Origin: Alphaproteobacteria bacterium
GTDB lineage: Bacteria; Pseudomonadota; Alphaproteobacteria; Micropepsales; Micropepsaceae
Assembly (NCBI GenBank): GCA_020852655.1
Contig: JADZAI010000089.1
Coordinates: forward strand, 1-43,399
Direction of reading: 5' to 3'
Length of the DNA: 43,399 nucleotides
The notes under the pieces were generated by a model. It did not search any database, had not been told where the DNA came from, and saw nothing but the letters and a program-made list of their open reading frames with translations. The translations under genes and the position numbers were made by a program. Positions 1 through 7,669 of the stretch are shown here, piece by piece; position 1 is the stretch's first letter; every line of letters begins with the position of its first letter.

Positions 1-495
1 ATCGACCTCGGCGTGAAGGAAGGCGCGACGCTGGTGCGCGACGGCCGCGGCTTCAAGCTGCAAGGTCACGAGGACGGCTTCTTCGTCGGCCCGACCGTGT
101 TCGATCATGTGAAGCCTGAGATGAAGACCTATCAGGAGGAGATTTTCGGCCCCGTCCTCCAGATGGTCCGTGCGCCGGATTTCGAGGTGGCGCTCTCGCT
201 CGCGTCGAAGCACCAATACGGCAACGGCGTCGCCATCTTCACCCGCAACGGCGAGGCGGCCCGCGAGTTCGCGGCGCGCGTCGAGGTCGGCATGGTCGGC
301 ATCAACGTGCCGATCCCGGTGCCGGTGGCCTATCACACCTTCGGCGGCTGGAAGCGCTCGGCCTTCGGCGACACCAACGTGCACGGCCCGGAAGGCATCC
401 GCTTCTACACCAAGATCAAGACCGTCACCCAGCGCTGGCCCGCCGCCGGCGCCACCGTCAGCGACCAGAGCTTTGTCATCCCGACGATGAAGTAG
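1..495 (+). CDS. mmsA: Methylmalonate-semialdehyde dehydrogenase (CoA-acylating), C-terminal part
   Basis: This is the 3' end of a gene whose start lies outside the window; frame 1 is open from base 1. The family oxidises methylmalonate semialdehyde (and malonate semialdehyde) to propionyl- or acetyl-CoA with NAD+ in valine and inositol breakdown. About 164 C-terminal residues are present. They contain the aldehyde dehydrogenase motif EEIFGPVLQ and the MmsA-typical [19 protein letters not shown] and [11 protein letters not shown] segments. The catalytic Cys would lie upstream of the window. The next gene on the same strand, mmsB, catalyses the preceding step, which supports the assignment. 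The family is clear. Confidence 0.95.
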   Translation: MDLGVKEGATLVRDGRGFKLQGHEDGFFVGPTVFDHVKPEMKTYQEEIFGPVLQMVRAPDFEVALSLASKHQYGNGVAIFTRNGEAAREFAARVEVGMVGINVPIPVPVAYHTFGGWKRSAFGDTNVHGPEGIRFYTKIKTVTQRWPAAGATVSDQSFVIPTMK

Positions 496-502
496 CACCA
501 CT

Positions 503-550
503 TGTCATCCTCGGGTTCGGACGCCTTCGGCGACCGCCCCGAGGATGACA
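503..550. repeat. Palindromic intergenic repeat between mmsA and mmsB
   Basis: Arms TGTCATCCTCGGG (503-515) and its complement (538-550) enclose a 22-base loop that is itself partly paired (GCCTTCGGCG). Related elements starting TGTCATCCTC occur at about 7264 and 10890, so this is a dispersed repeat. In RNA it would fold strongly between the two mms genes and could attenuate or stabilise transcript ends. No T tract follows, so a classic terminator is not evident. Confidence 0.75.
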
Positions 551-576
551 CCTGATAACAAGTAAGGGAGAAACCA

Positions 577-1464
577 ATGTCCCACGTCGCCTTCATCGGG
601 CTCGGCAACATGGGCTCGGGCATGGCCGCGAACCTGGTGAAGAAGGGCCGCACGGTCCGTGCCTTCGACCTCTCCGCCGCGGCGCTCGACAAGGCGCAAG
701 CCGACGGCGCGACCAAGGCCCCGTCCGCCGCCGACGCGGTGAAGGGCGCCGAGGCGATCGTCACCATGCTCCCCGCCGGCAAGCATGTCCGCGCCGTCTA
801 CGAAGGCGAAATCCTCGCGCACGCCGACAAAGGCGCCATCCTGATGGACTGCTCCACCATCGACGTCGCGAGCGCCAAGCATGTCGTCGGCGCGGCGGAG
901 GGCAGGGGCCTCGCCATGGTCGACGCGCCGGTCTCCGGCGGCATCGCCGCGGCGAATGGCGGCACGCTCACCTTCATGGTCGGCGGCACCGAGGCCGCCT
1001 TCGCGCGTGCCGAGCCGTATCTGGCGCAGATGGGCAAGGCGGTCATCCGCGCCGGCAACGCCGGGGCAGGGCAGGCCGCCAAGATCTGCAACAACATGCT
1101 GCTCGGCATCACGATGATCGGCACCTGCGAGGCCTTCAACCTCGCGCAGAGGCTGGGCCTCGATGCGCAGACCTTTTTCGACATCTCGTCCAAGGCCTCG
1201 GGCCAGTCCTGGTCGATGACGAGCTATTGCCCCGTCCCCGGCCCGGTTCCGACCGCGCCCTCGAACCGTGGTTACGAAGGCGGCTTTGCGGCGGCGCTGA
1301 TGCTGAAGGACCTGAAGCTCGCCATGGAAGCCGCGCAGGGCGTCGAGGCCTCCACCCCGATGGGCGCCCAGGCCGAAGCCTTCTACCAGCTTTTCAATAC
1401 CCTCGGCGGCGCCCCCAAGGACTTCAGCGCCATCATCAAGCTGCTGAACGGGAGCTGGAAGTAG
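577..1464 (+). CDS. mmsB: 3-hydroxyisobutyrate dehydrogenase
   Basis: A 295-residue NAD+-dependent enzyme that oxidises 3-hydroxyisobutyrate to methylmalonate semialdehyde in valine catabolism. The N-terminal Rossmann motif FIGLGNMGSGMA (residues 5-16) carries the GxGxxG fingerprint. The substrate-binding DAPVSGG motif is near residue 116, and the catalytic lysine is about residue 169 in GQAAKICNN. Length matches the family. The start is preceded by AAGGGAG. It lies 81 bases after mmsA in the same orientation, so the pair makes two consecutive steps of one pathway. Confidence 0.95.
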   Translation: MSHVAFIGLGNMGSGMAANLVKKGRTVRAFDLSAAALDKAQADGATKAPSAADAVKGAEAIVTMLPAGKHVRAVYEGEILAHADKGAILMDCSTIDVASAKHVVGAAEGRGLAMVDAPVSGGIAAANGGTLTFMVGGTEAAFARAEPYLAQMGKAVIRAGNAGAGQAAKICNNMLLGITMIGTCEAFNLAQRLGLDAQTFFDISSKASGQSWSMTSYCPVPGPVPTAPSNRGYEGGFAAALMLKDLKLAMEAAQGVEASTPMGAQAEAFYQLFNTLGGAPKDFSAIIKLLNGSWK

Positions 1465-1479
1465 CCGAAGCCCGCGACT

Positions 1480-1640
1480 CCGGCCCCCTCCGTCTGCCGG
1501 CTGCGCCGGCAGCCACCTCCCCCGTGAACGGGGGAGGAAACAGGGCGGTGTGTGTCGTCGGCGTTGGAGACAGTGCGCGGCCTGTTTTCTCCCCCGCCAT
1601 TATGCGGGGGAGATGTCACGCGCAGCGTGACAGAGGGGGC
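1480..1640. repeat. Composite GGGGGAG-type intergenic repeat
   Basis: The 313-base gap after mmsB holds no credible gene. It contains several short palindromes: CTGCCGGCTGCGCCGGCAG, a CTCCCCCGTGAACGGGGGAG hairpin, and a CTCCCCCGCC...GCGGGGGAG hairpin followed by GTCACGCGCAGCGTGAC and AGAGGGGGC. The same order of elements recurs at about 11143, 15230 and 25133, which marks a dispersed repeat family in this genome. Confidence 0.75.
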
Positions 1641-1777
1641 CGGCGCGTCAGCGCCGGTAGATTAAGGGTGCAGCACGCACCCCATCCAGGCACATCGCTG
1701 TGCCTTGCAGCGCCCCGGCGCAGGTCTATCTTCGGTTCGAGATACCGCATGCGCCGCCCGGCGCCAGGGAGCCCCTC

Positions 1778-2098
1778 ATGTCCGACAAGCCCGCCGTCGA
1801 TGTCCGCAACAACGCAGCAAAGCACCGTTTCGAAACGACCGTCGAAGGCCATCTCGCCATCGCCGAATACAACCTCATCAAGGACGCCGTCATCTTCACC
1901 CACACCGAGGTGCCGCAGGCCCTCGAAGGCAAGGGCGTTGGCAGCGCGTTGGTGAAGGCCGGCCTCGCCTGGGCGCGGGCCGAGAAGCGCCTCGTCATGC
2001 CGCAATGCCCCTTCTTTGCCGCCTACATGAAGAAGCACGCCGAGACGCACGACATCGTGCATCCCTCGTTCCGGTCGGCGCTCGGGATCGCATCATGA
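1778..2098 (+). CDS. GNAT-family N-acetyltransferase (YidJ/YjdJ-like, short)
   Basis: A 106-residue protein of the short, single-domain GNAT type. The acetyl-CoA pyrophosphate-binding loop is EGKGVGSALVKAGL, corresponding to the Q/RxxGxG/A motif, preceded by the strand VIFTHTEVP. The end, CPFFAAYMKKHAE, matches the family's conserved C-terminus. The ATG at 1778 was chosen because AGGGAG sits 7 bases upstream; an in-frame ATG at 1700 falls in repeat-like sequence without a good ribosome site. Its stop codon overlaps the ATG of the next short frame. The substrate is unknown. Confidence 0.85.
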   Translation: MSDKPAVDVRNNAAKHRFETTVEGHLAIAEYNLIKDAVIFTHTEVPQALEGKGVGSALVKAGLAWARAEKRLVMPQCPFFAAYMKKHAETHDIVHPSFRSALGIAS

Positions 2099-2226
2099 AG
2101 CGGGTCCAGTTCGTCAAGCGCGAGCACCCGTCGCATTGGGTGGGCGACGGCTTCCCGGTCCGCTTGGTCTTCTCCTACAACGACGTCGCGGCCGAGATGT
2201 CGCCCGAAACGGTCGAGGCCGCCTGA
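2095..2226 (+). pseudogene. Truncated pirin-family gene (N-terminal 43 residues only)
   Basis: This frame starts with ATGA overlap on the acetyltransferase stop and encodes only 43 residues. The stretch HWVGDGFPVR...FSYND...MSP matches the opening of pirin-family cupin proteins, where HWVGDGF and then SPFLLLDY are conserved. Here the sequence leaves the family immediately after the SP and stops at TGA. The two metal-binding cupin domains (about 230 more residues) are missing. I infer a deletion remnant of a gene that was translationally coupled to the acetyltransferase. It might still be translated as a small protein. Confidence 0.6.
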
Positions 2227-2238
2227 GGCGGGCCGGCG

Positions 2239-2622
2239 CTAAGGCGCCAGCACGCGGCTCAGGGTGCGGACGATGTCGTCCATGGTGTAGGGCTTCTGCA
2301 CCGTGGGCCGCCCGCGCCAGGCGCTGTCCAGTCCGCCTTCGCCGTAGCCGGTGGCGAAGATGATCGGCACACCGCGGTCGCGCAGCACTTCCGCTACGGG
2401 ATAGACCCGTTCGCCGCGCAGGTTCACGTCCAGGATCGCCGCGTCGGGCGGCTCTTCGGCGGTGCTCAGCGTATGGGCCTGTTCGAGGGTCAGGGCGGGG
2501 CCGACGGGCGTGCAGCCGATATCCTCCAGGATATTCTCCAACAGCATCGCCACGATCGCCTCGTCCTCGACCACGAGGATTCGCTTGCCGGTAAGGGACG
2601 CTGCGCCATCAGGCTGCGTCAT
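2239..2622 (-). CDS. Single-domain response regulator (receiver domain only)
   Basis: A 127-residue CheY-like receiver with no output domain. The acidic pair E19-D20 lies in ILVVEDEA, the phospho-acceptor is D65 in AILDVNLRG, the conserved Thr is in FATGYGE, and the conserved Lys is in VQKPY near the C-terminus. GGAGAG lies 8 bases upstream of the ATG. No histidine kinase is adjacent. In alphaproteobacteria such receivers often act in phosphorelays or HWE-kinase pathways, but the partner is unknown here. Confidence 0.9.
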   Translation of the reverse strand: MTQPDGAASLTGKRILVVEDEAIVAMLLENILEDIGCTPVGPALTLEQAHTLSTAEEPPDAAILDVNLRGERVYPVAEVLRDRGVPIIFATGYGEGGLDSAWRGRPTVQKPYTMDDIVRTLSRVLAP

Positions 2623-2869
2623 GGGAATAGCTCTCCGTTGCCATCTTGTCGGACAAGACCGCTGCGTTGCGGCGCTGCTCGGGGGCGCGCCTGATGATGA
2701 AAATACATGTCGCGCAGCCAGCCGGCCGCCCTCGACGTTCGTAAAGGTGCCCTTGCGGCGGCCCTGTCTTCAGCCTGTCGCGCCGTTACCGGCCGCGTCG
2801 TCCCAGTTTCCATTCAAGGAAACTTTGGCCCGCCGTCAATAGATATAATGCGTTCCACATCTGGAACCT

Positions 2870-3739
2870 TCAGCCGAGCGCGAGGACTCGCCGGGCCAGC
2901 TTCAGGTGCGGCATGTCCAGCATCTTGCCGTCCAGCGCCAGGGTGCCCGCACCCGGATTGGCCGCGAAGAGATCGACCACGCGCTGGGCATGCGCGCGCT
3001 CCTCGGGGCTCGGCGTGAATACGTCGTTGATGACGGGGACCTGCGCGGGATGGATCGCCATCATGCCGCTGAAGCCTTCGGCCCGGCCGCGTTCGGCATA
3101 GGCTTTCAGCCCGTCCATGTCCTTGAAGGCGGGGAACACGGTTTCGATGGCCGGCACGTCGGCGGCGGCGGCACCGGCGATGCAGAGGCTGCGCACCAGC
3201 TTGCAGAGATCGGTATAGCTCCCGTCCGGCCAGCGGCTCGCCGTCGCGCCGATCGCCGCCGGCAGATCCTCGGCGCCCCAGGTCAGCGCGGCCAGCCGTT
3301 TGCTGGCGCCGGCATACGAACCGAGATTGAAGACCGAGGCCGGCGTCTCCGTCGCGATGGGCAGGATGCGCGTCGAACCCGGCGCCAGCCGCGACGCCGC
3401 CTCGAAGGCGCTGAGATAATGATCGAGCGTCACGAGATGCTGCGCCGAGTCGGGCTTCGGCAGCAGCACGCCTTCGGGGGCGCCCGGCATGATCGCCGCC
3501 AGATCGTCCAGCATGAGGCCGGAGTTCAGCGGATTGATCCGTACCCAGAGTTCCGGCCGGCGCGGATGCGGCCGCGACGTCAGGAAATGCAGGGCGAGCC
3601 GCCGCGCCTCGGGCTTGTTCGCCTCCGCCACCGCATCCTCGAGATCCAGCACCAGCGCAGCGGCGCCGGATTCGAGGCCCTTGGCGAATTTCTTTTCGCT
3701 GTCGGCGGGGATGAAGAGGATCGAGCGCGGCATGGTCAT
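2870..3739 (-). CDS. HpcH/HpaI aldolase/citrate lyase family protein (CitE-like CoA-ester lyase)
   Basis: A 289-residue TIM-barrel enzyme of the CitE-like group, which cleaves or forms C-C bonds in CoA esters such as malyl-CoA or citramalyl-CoA. Visible family marks are RSILFIPADSEKKFAKGL at the N-terminus, LVLDLEDAV (acidic and substrate residues), the metal-binding Glu in LPIATETPAS, and the Asp in WGAEDLPAAIG. IHPAQV near the C-terminus is also typical. It stands alone; the 247-base gap downstream has no recognisable gene. The exact substrate is not decided by sequence, although neighbouring MaoC and mms genes fit CoA-thioester metabolism. An internal ATG two codons downstream could also start it. 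Confidence 0.88.
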   Translation of the reverse strand: MTMPRSILFIPADSEKKFAKGLESGAAALVLDLEDAVAEANKPEARRLALHFLTSRPHPRRPELWVRINPLNSGLMLDDLAAIMPGAPEGVLLPKPDSAQHLVTLDHYLSAFEAASRLAPGSTRILPIATETPASVFNLGSYAGASKRLAALTWGAEDLPAAIGATASRWPDGSYTDLCKLVRSLCIAGAAAADVPAIETVFPAFKDMDGLKAYAERGRAEGFSGMMAIHPAQVPVINDVFTPSPEERAHAQRVVDLFAANPGAGTLALDGKMLDMPHLKLARRVLALG

Positions 3740-3939
3740 GGCGAAAGCCTAATGGAGCCGCGCTGTTCTGGCGACTCCCGCCCGCCGGCCTGAACCGCAC
3801 CTGAACACGGGCGGAACGGCCGCCCGGCCGGGTTCAAACTTCTAATTGCGGGTTCCGCCGGGGCCATTCCGGCGCGGGTGCGTTGTGTCGAAGAGCCGGC
3901 CGCGGGCGGGAGCGGGCGGCCGAAAACAGGAGACCAACC

Positions 3940-4260
3940 ATGAAGAAGACTGTTCTCGCACTCGGCTCCGTCGCCGCGGTCGCGCTCGGCATGACCGGTC
4001 TGACCACGACCGCCTCGGCCGATCCCTCCGATCACCGCTATGTGGTGATCGAACGCTACTGCGCCGACCTCGACGGCGACGCCGACTGCGACGCGTGGCG
4101 CACCAGCCGCGACACCTGGGACGACGCCCACTACACCACCTGGTACACGACGCACCGCGACAAGGTGAAGGTCTGGTATCAGGGCCGCACCGACTTCCCG
4201 GATTATGACCGTGACGTCGATGTGATCTTCCGCTATTCGCCCGCCCCGCCGCCTCCGTAA
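3940..4260 (+). CDS. Small secreted protein of unknown function
   Basis: A 106-residue protein with a clear Sec signal peptide: MKKT, a hydrophobic core, and probable cleavage after TTASA near residue 27. The mature part is rich in Asp, Trp and Tyr (DLDGDADCDAW, HYTTWYTTH) and ends in a proline run. Two Cys in the mature part could form a disulfide. The ATG has AGGAG 7 bases upstream. I do not recognise the family. The acidic DxDGDxDCD stretch resembles a calcium-binding loop, but that is only an impression. A strong hairpin follows the stop. Confidence 0.8.
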   Translation: MKKTVLALGSVAAVALGMTGLTTTASADPSDHRYVVIERYCADLDGDADCDAWRTSRDTWDDAHYTTWYTTHRDKVKVWYQGRTDFPDYDRDVDVIFRYSPAPPPP

Positions 4261-4283
4261 GCGGCGTTCAGGCGAACGGCTGA

Positions 4284-4311
4284 CGAGGCGATCCGTGTAC
4301 GGATCGCCTCG
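4284..4311. terminator. Bidirectional hairpin terminator
   Basis: Perfect 12-bp stem CGAGGCGATCCG with a 4-base loop TGTA and its complement, centred between two convergent genes that stop at 4260 and 4323. There is no long T tract, but the position and stability fit a shared terminator. Confidence 0.7.
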
Positions 4312-4322
4312 TGGCGTCCCGC

Positions 4323-4784
4323 TCAGGCCGGCTTCGGCGTCTTGCGCTGGAGGCCGGAGCGCTTGCAGTGCGCGACCAGCTCGTTCTTCTGGTTGAACGC
4401 CCGGTGCAGGAACGTCACGATCCCGGCGTCGGGCCGCGACTTCGATTCGCGCAGTTCGATTACCTCCGTCTCCACCCGCACCGTGTCGCCGTGGAATAGG
4501 GGCTTCGGGAAGCGCACCTCGTCCCAGCCGAGATTGGCGATTGCCGTCCCCAGCGTCGTGTCGCCGACCGAGATTCCGACCATCAGCCCCAGCGTGAAGC
4601 ACGAATTCACCAGCCGCTGGCCGTACTCGGTCTGGGTCCGGCAATATTCCTCGTCGAGATGCAGCAGCGCCGGATTGTGCGTGATCGCACTGAACCAGAC
4701 ATTGTCGGTCTCGGTGATCGTGCGGCGGATGGGATGCTGGAAGACCTGACCGATCCTCAGCTCGTCGAAATACAGTCCCGGCAT
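4323..4784 (-). CDS. MaoC-family (R)-hydratase/dehydratase
   Basis: A 153-residue hot-dog-fold protein. The hydratase 2 motif region reads TETDNVWFSAITHNPALLHLDEEY, with the catalytic Asp and His in positions typical of MaoC enzymes acting on enoyl-CoA thioesters. LFHGDTVRVETEV is the second family hallmark. The ATG at 4784 was chosen because GAGGAG precedes it. It lies in a head-to-head arrangement with the oxidoreductase at 4917, so the two may share a promoter region of about 130 bases. Substrate unknown; mesaconyl-CoA-like or short enoyl-CoA are possibilities. Confidence 0.88.
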   Translation of the reverse strand: MPGLYFDELRIGQVFQHPIRRTITETDNVWFSAITHNPALLHLDEEYCRTQTEYGQRLVNSCFTLGLMVGISVGDTTLGTAIANLGWDEVRFPKPLFHGDTVRVETEVIELRESKSRPDAGIVTFLHRAFNQKNELVAHCKRSGLQRKTPKPA

Positions 4785-4916
4785 GGCGCTCCTCGTTTTG
4801 TCGCTCGCGCCACCATGCCCGGTTTCCGTCGTTTGCAAAGCCTCGCCCCTTGATTGAGCGCGGCGGGCGCCGATGTAAGCTGGCGCGGCAGGTGCCGGCA
4901 GCAAGGGGAGAGCGTC

Positions 4917-5912
4917 ATGAAGTCGCGTGAAGTGCGTTTGAAGAGCCGTCCGCAGGGACTTCCGACCGGGGCCCATTTCGACATCGTCACGGTCGATCTG
5001 CCCGCGCCGAAGGACGGCGAGGTCCAGGTCCGCAACAGCTGGATGACGGTCGATCCCTATATGCGCGGGCGCATGTATGACGGGCCGAGCTATGCGGCGC
5101 CCTTCCAGGTCGGCGAAGCGATGCAGGGCGGGGCGGTCGGCAAGGTCGTCGCCTCGAAGAGTCCGGCCTTCAAGGAAGGCGATCTGGTCCAGTCCTTCTT
5201 CGGCTGGCGCGAGGGCTTCACCGCCCCGGCGAGCCTGGTCCAGAAGCTCGACACGCACGGCCTGCCCGAGCAGATGTTCCTCGGCGCCGTCGGCATGCCC
5301 GGCCACACCGCCTGGGCCGGCCTCATGCGGGTCGCGGCGTTCAAGCCCGGCGACACCGTCTTCGTCTCGGGCGCCGCGGGTGCCGTCGGCTCGATGGTGG
5401 CGCAGATCGCCAAGCTCAAGGGCGGCACGGTCATCGGCACGGCGGGCGGCAAGGAAAAGGTCGCCTTCCTCAAGGAGATCGGCGTCGACCACGCGATCGA
5501 CTACAAGGAGGGCAATCTCCTCCAGGCGCTCCAGAAGGCGGCGCCCAAGGGCATCGACATCTATTTCGACAATGTCGGCGGCGACCATCTGGAAGCCGCC
5601 ATCGCGGTCGCAAAGGAACATGCCCGCTTCGCCATCTGCGGCGGCATATCCGGCTATAACGACATGGCGGCGATGGCCGGCCCCCGCAATTTCCTCCAGG
5701 TCGTCGGCAAGCGCCTGCGCATCGAGGGCTTCATCGTCTCCGACCACGGCGACATGCTGGGCGAGTATGTCGGGCAGATGTCCGAATGGATCAAGGCGGG
5801 CAAGGTGCAGGTGCGCGAGACGGTGGACGAGGGCATCGAGAACGCCGTCGGCGCGTTCCTGAAGCTCTTCAGCGGCGCCAATACCGGCAAGATGCTGGTG
5901 AAACTGGCGTAG
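4917..5912 (+). CDS. NADP-dependent oxidoreductase, zinc-independent MDR family (CurA/leukotriene B4 dehydrogenase-like)
   Basis: A 331-residue medium-chain dehydrogenase without the structural or catalytic zinc ligands. Typical marks are VDPYMRGRM near residue 45, the nucleotide-binding VSGAAGAVGSMVAQIAKL near residue 155, and IDIYFDNVGG. The group reduces activated double bonds of enones and aldehydes with NADPH, as in E. coli CurA and mammalian PTGR1. The start is set by AAGGGGAG just upstream. It is divergent from the MaoC gene and closes at a shared terminator with the gene on the opposite strand. Confidence 0.92.
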   Translation: MKSREVRLKSRPQGLPTGAHFDIVTVDLPAPKDGEVQVRNSWMTVDPYMRGRMYDGPSYAAPFQVGEAMQGGAVGKVVASKSPAFKEGDLVQSFFGWREGFTAPASLVQKLDTHGLPEQMFLGAVGMPGHTAWAGLMRVAAFKPGDTVFVSGAAGAVGSMVAQIAKLKGGTVIGTAGGKEKVAFLKEIGVDHAIDYKEGNLLQALQKAAPKGIDIYFDNVGGDHLEAAIAVAKEHARFAICGGISGYNDMAAMAGPRNFLQVVGKRLRIEGFIVSDHGDMLGEYVGQMSEWIKAGKVQVRETVDEGIENAVGAFLKLFSGANTGKMLVKLA

Positions 5913-5943
5913 CACCGCAGACCCGGCGCTAGCCCGAAACGAA

Positions 5944-5971
5944 AACAGCGCGGCATCGCTGCCGCGCTGTT
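5944..5971. terminator. Bidirectional hairpin terminator
   Basis: Perfect 12-bp stem AACAGCGCGGCA with loop TCGC between convergent genes ending at 5912 and 5998. The A-rich left flank (GAAAAC) would give a U-rich tail to the minus-strand transcript, and GTT follows on the plus strand. Confidence 0.75.
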
Positions 5972-5997
5972 CAGTTCCCGCGACCGGGCGGCGCGGC

Positions 5998-6381
5998 TCA
6001 GCGCTTGCCGGCCCGGGCCTTGCGCGCCGCGTAGCGCTCGTCGCGCGCCATCTTCTGCTTGAGCAGCAGCAGCGCCTGCTGCTTCTCGAACTCTTCCTGC
6101 TCGCGGGCCAGGCGCTCTTCCTCGACCCGGCGCTCCTCGGCAAGGCGCGCTTCCTCGGCGATGCGATGCTCCTCGGCGATGCGCGCCGCCTCGGCCTTGG
6201 CCGCCTTGCGTTCGGCCTCGCGTTCGTCGCGGGCCCGGGCGGCTTCGGCGCGCGCCGCCTGACGCTCGGCAAATGCCGGGTCGTTCGCCGGATTGAGCGC
6301 CTTGGCGCGCTGGAGCAGCGCCAGTTTTGCCTCTTTGGAGGCCTGCGCGCGTTCGTCGAACTTGGTACCCTTTACCTGCAT
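5998..6381 (-). CDS. DUF6481-like charged coiled-coil protein
   Basis: A 127-residue protein that is almost entirely Ala, Arg, Glu and Lys. It begins MQVKGTKFDERAQASKEAK and continues as an uninterrupted predicted helix (EERRVEEERLAREQEEFEKQ). This composition and the N-terminus resemble the small alphaproteobacterial DUF6481 proteins, whose function is unknown. No membrane segment or signal peptide. Monocistronic, ending at a hairpin terminator. The assignment to DUF6481 is from memory of the family's look and should be read as likely, not certain. Confidence 0.7.
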   Translation of the reverse strand: MQVKGTKFDERAQASKEAKLALLQRAKALNPANDPAFAERQAARAEAARARDEREAERKAAKAEAARIAEEHRIAEEARLAEERRVEEERLAREQEEFEKQQALLLLKQKMARDERYAARKARAGKR

Positions 6382-6489
6382 TCGGTGTCCTTGAGTCCTT
6401 CTGCGGATGACCGGCCGGGTTTCAAGCCCAGCCGAGTCGTATTGTCCAGTACCCGCGTGACGGTTTTTCCGTCCTGGCTGAGGCCCGCC

Positions 6490-7158
6490 CTAGCTGAGAA
6501 AGGTCGTGGTTTCCCCGACGGTCGCCCGGTCGGTCCGCAGCTTGTTGATGGGTGCTTCGGGATCTGGGTATCCCACGGCCATTGCGCAATAGAGCCGCAG
6601 CTCTTCCGGCATGCCGGTGAATGTGCGGATCAGCGTCGGCTGACGCGCCCAGGCCTCCTGCATGCAGGTGCCGAGGCCCATCTCGACCGCCGCCAGGCAG
6701 ATCGTCTGCATATACATGCCCATATGGGCCCACTGGCCGAGACCCATCTGGCGGTCGATGGCGAAGAAGAGGGCGGCCGGCGCGCCGAAGAACTCGTAAT
6801 TCTTCACGAATTGCCGCATCCGCCCGGCCTTGTCCTCGCGCTTGAGGTCCATGGTCGCATACATGTCCTCCCCGCATTTGAAGCGCCGCGAGCGATAGGG
6901 TTCCTTCAGGTCCTCCGGATAGATCGGGAACTCCGAATCCTCGCCGAACGGGCGCTCCTGCATGTTCGCGGCGACCTCGGCCTTGAAGCGCTTCAGCGCG
7001 TTGCCCGAAACGGCATAGACGTGCCAGGGCTGGAGATTGCCGCCCGACGGCGCCCAGCGCGCGGTATCGAGCAGCTTGCGCAGCGTCTCCTCGCCCACCG
7101 GCTTGTCGAGGAACGCCCGAACCGAAATGCGCTTGTAGATGGCGTCCGCCACATCCAT
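6490..7158 (-). CDS. Nitroreductase-family protein
   Basis: A 222-residue FMN-binding nitroreductase-fold enzyme. The family signature RISVRAFLDKPV is at the N-terminus, followed by LLDTARWAPSGGNLQPWHVY, which carries the FMN phosphate contacts. AVEMGLGTCMQEAW and the C-terminal VGYPDPEAP complete the fold. Such enzymes reduce nitroaromatics, quinones or unsaturated substrates with NAD(P)H; the natural substrate is not evident. The ATG at 7158 (MDVADAIYKR) is preferred over an upstream in-frame ATG because it fits family length and is preceded by AGGGGAA. Confidence 0.88.
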   Translation of the reverse strand: MDVADAIYKRISVRAFLDKPVGEETLRKLLDTARWAPSGGNLQPWHVYAVSGNALKRFKAEVAANMQERPFGEDSEFPIYPEDLKEPYRSRRFKCGEDMYATMDLKREDKAGRMRQFVKNYEFFGAPAALFFAIDRQMGLGQWAHMGMYMQTICLAAVEMGLGTCMQEAWARQPTLIRTFTGMPEELRLYCAMAVGYPDPEAPINKLRTDRATVGETTTFLS

Positions 7159-7263
7159 GGCCCGTTCCCCTGATCCTTCTGCCGCCCCGCCTATACCCAT
7201 CTTCCCGCCCCCGCGCACCCATGCCGCAAGGTCAGCGCGGGGCGGTTTTGGCGGGAAAACGCC

Positions 7264-7306
7264 TGTCATCCTCGGGCGAGCCGGCGAAGCCGCCGAGACC
7301 CGAGGA
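7264..7306. repeat. TGTCATCCTCGGG-type palindromic repeat
   Basis: Starts TGTCATCCTCGGG and ends CCCGAGGA, with GGCGAAGCC in the middle. It is related to the element at 503-550. It lies in the 511-base space between the divergent nitroreductase and fhs genes, which has no credible gene. Confidence 0.6.
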
Positions 7307-7347
7307 CCCATGCCGCAACGGTTCGAGTCGCGCTGTTGGCCTCCAGT

Positions 7348-7491
7348 TGTCATCGCCGGACTTGTTCCGGCGAGCCATGGTGCAGTCGCACGAGCAATTG
7401 CAGGATAAAGCGCTGCTGTGACCGCCGCGCCTAAATCCGAGCTTTTCGCGCGGCGGAACGATGGCTCGCCGGAACAAGTCCGGCGATGACA
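7348..7491. repeat. 31-bp perfect inverted repeat pair with nested hairpins
   Basis: Bases 7348-7378 and 7461-7491 are exact reverse complements over 31 positions. Each arm is itself a small palindrome (CGCCGGACTTGTTCCGGCG). The 82-base spacer contains a further CCGCCGCGC/GCGCGGCGG pair. The arrangement looks like two head-to-head copies of a short repeat (REP/BIME-like). It lies upstream of fhs. Confidence 0.8.
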
Positions 7492-7669
7492 GTGGGGTTA
7501 AGGCACGGACCGCAAAGCGAACCGGATAGCCTTGGAACACGTCCGGGGATGACAAGCTGGGTCTCGGGCCTGAGCTGGTCGCCTCCGCCCCGACAGCTTC
7601 CGCCGCACCCGGCATATTCCGCCGCCCCCGTCCTTCCGCTACATGGGTTCGACCGACTCTGGGGGGTGC

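Noticed and set aside
2623..2869. Short open frames in the gap between the response regulator and the CitE-like gene.
   Set aside because: No ribosome site, no recognisable protein features, and frames overlap on both strands. I see no gene or clear repeat there.
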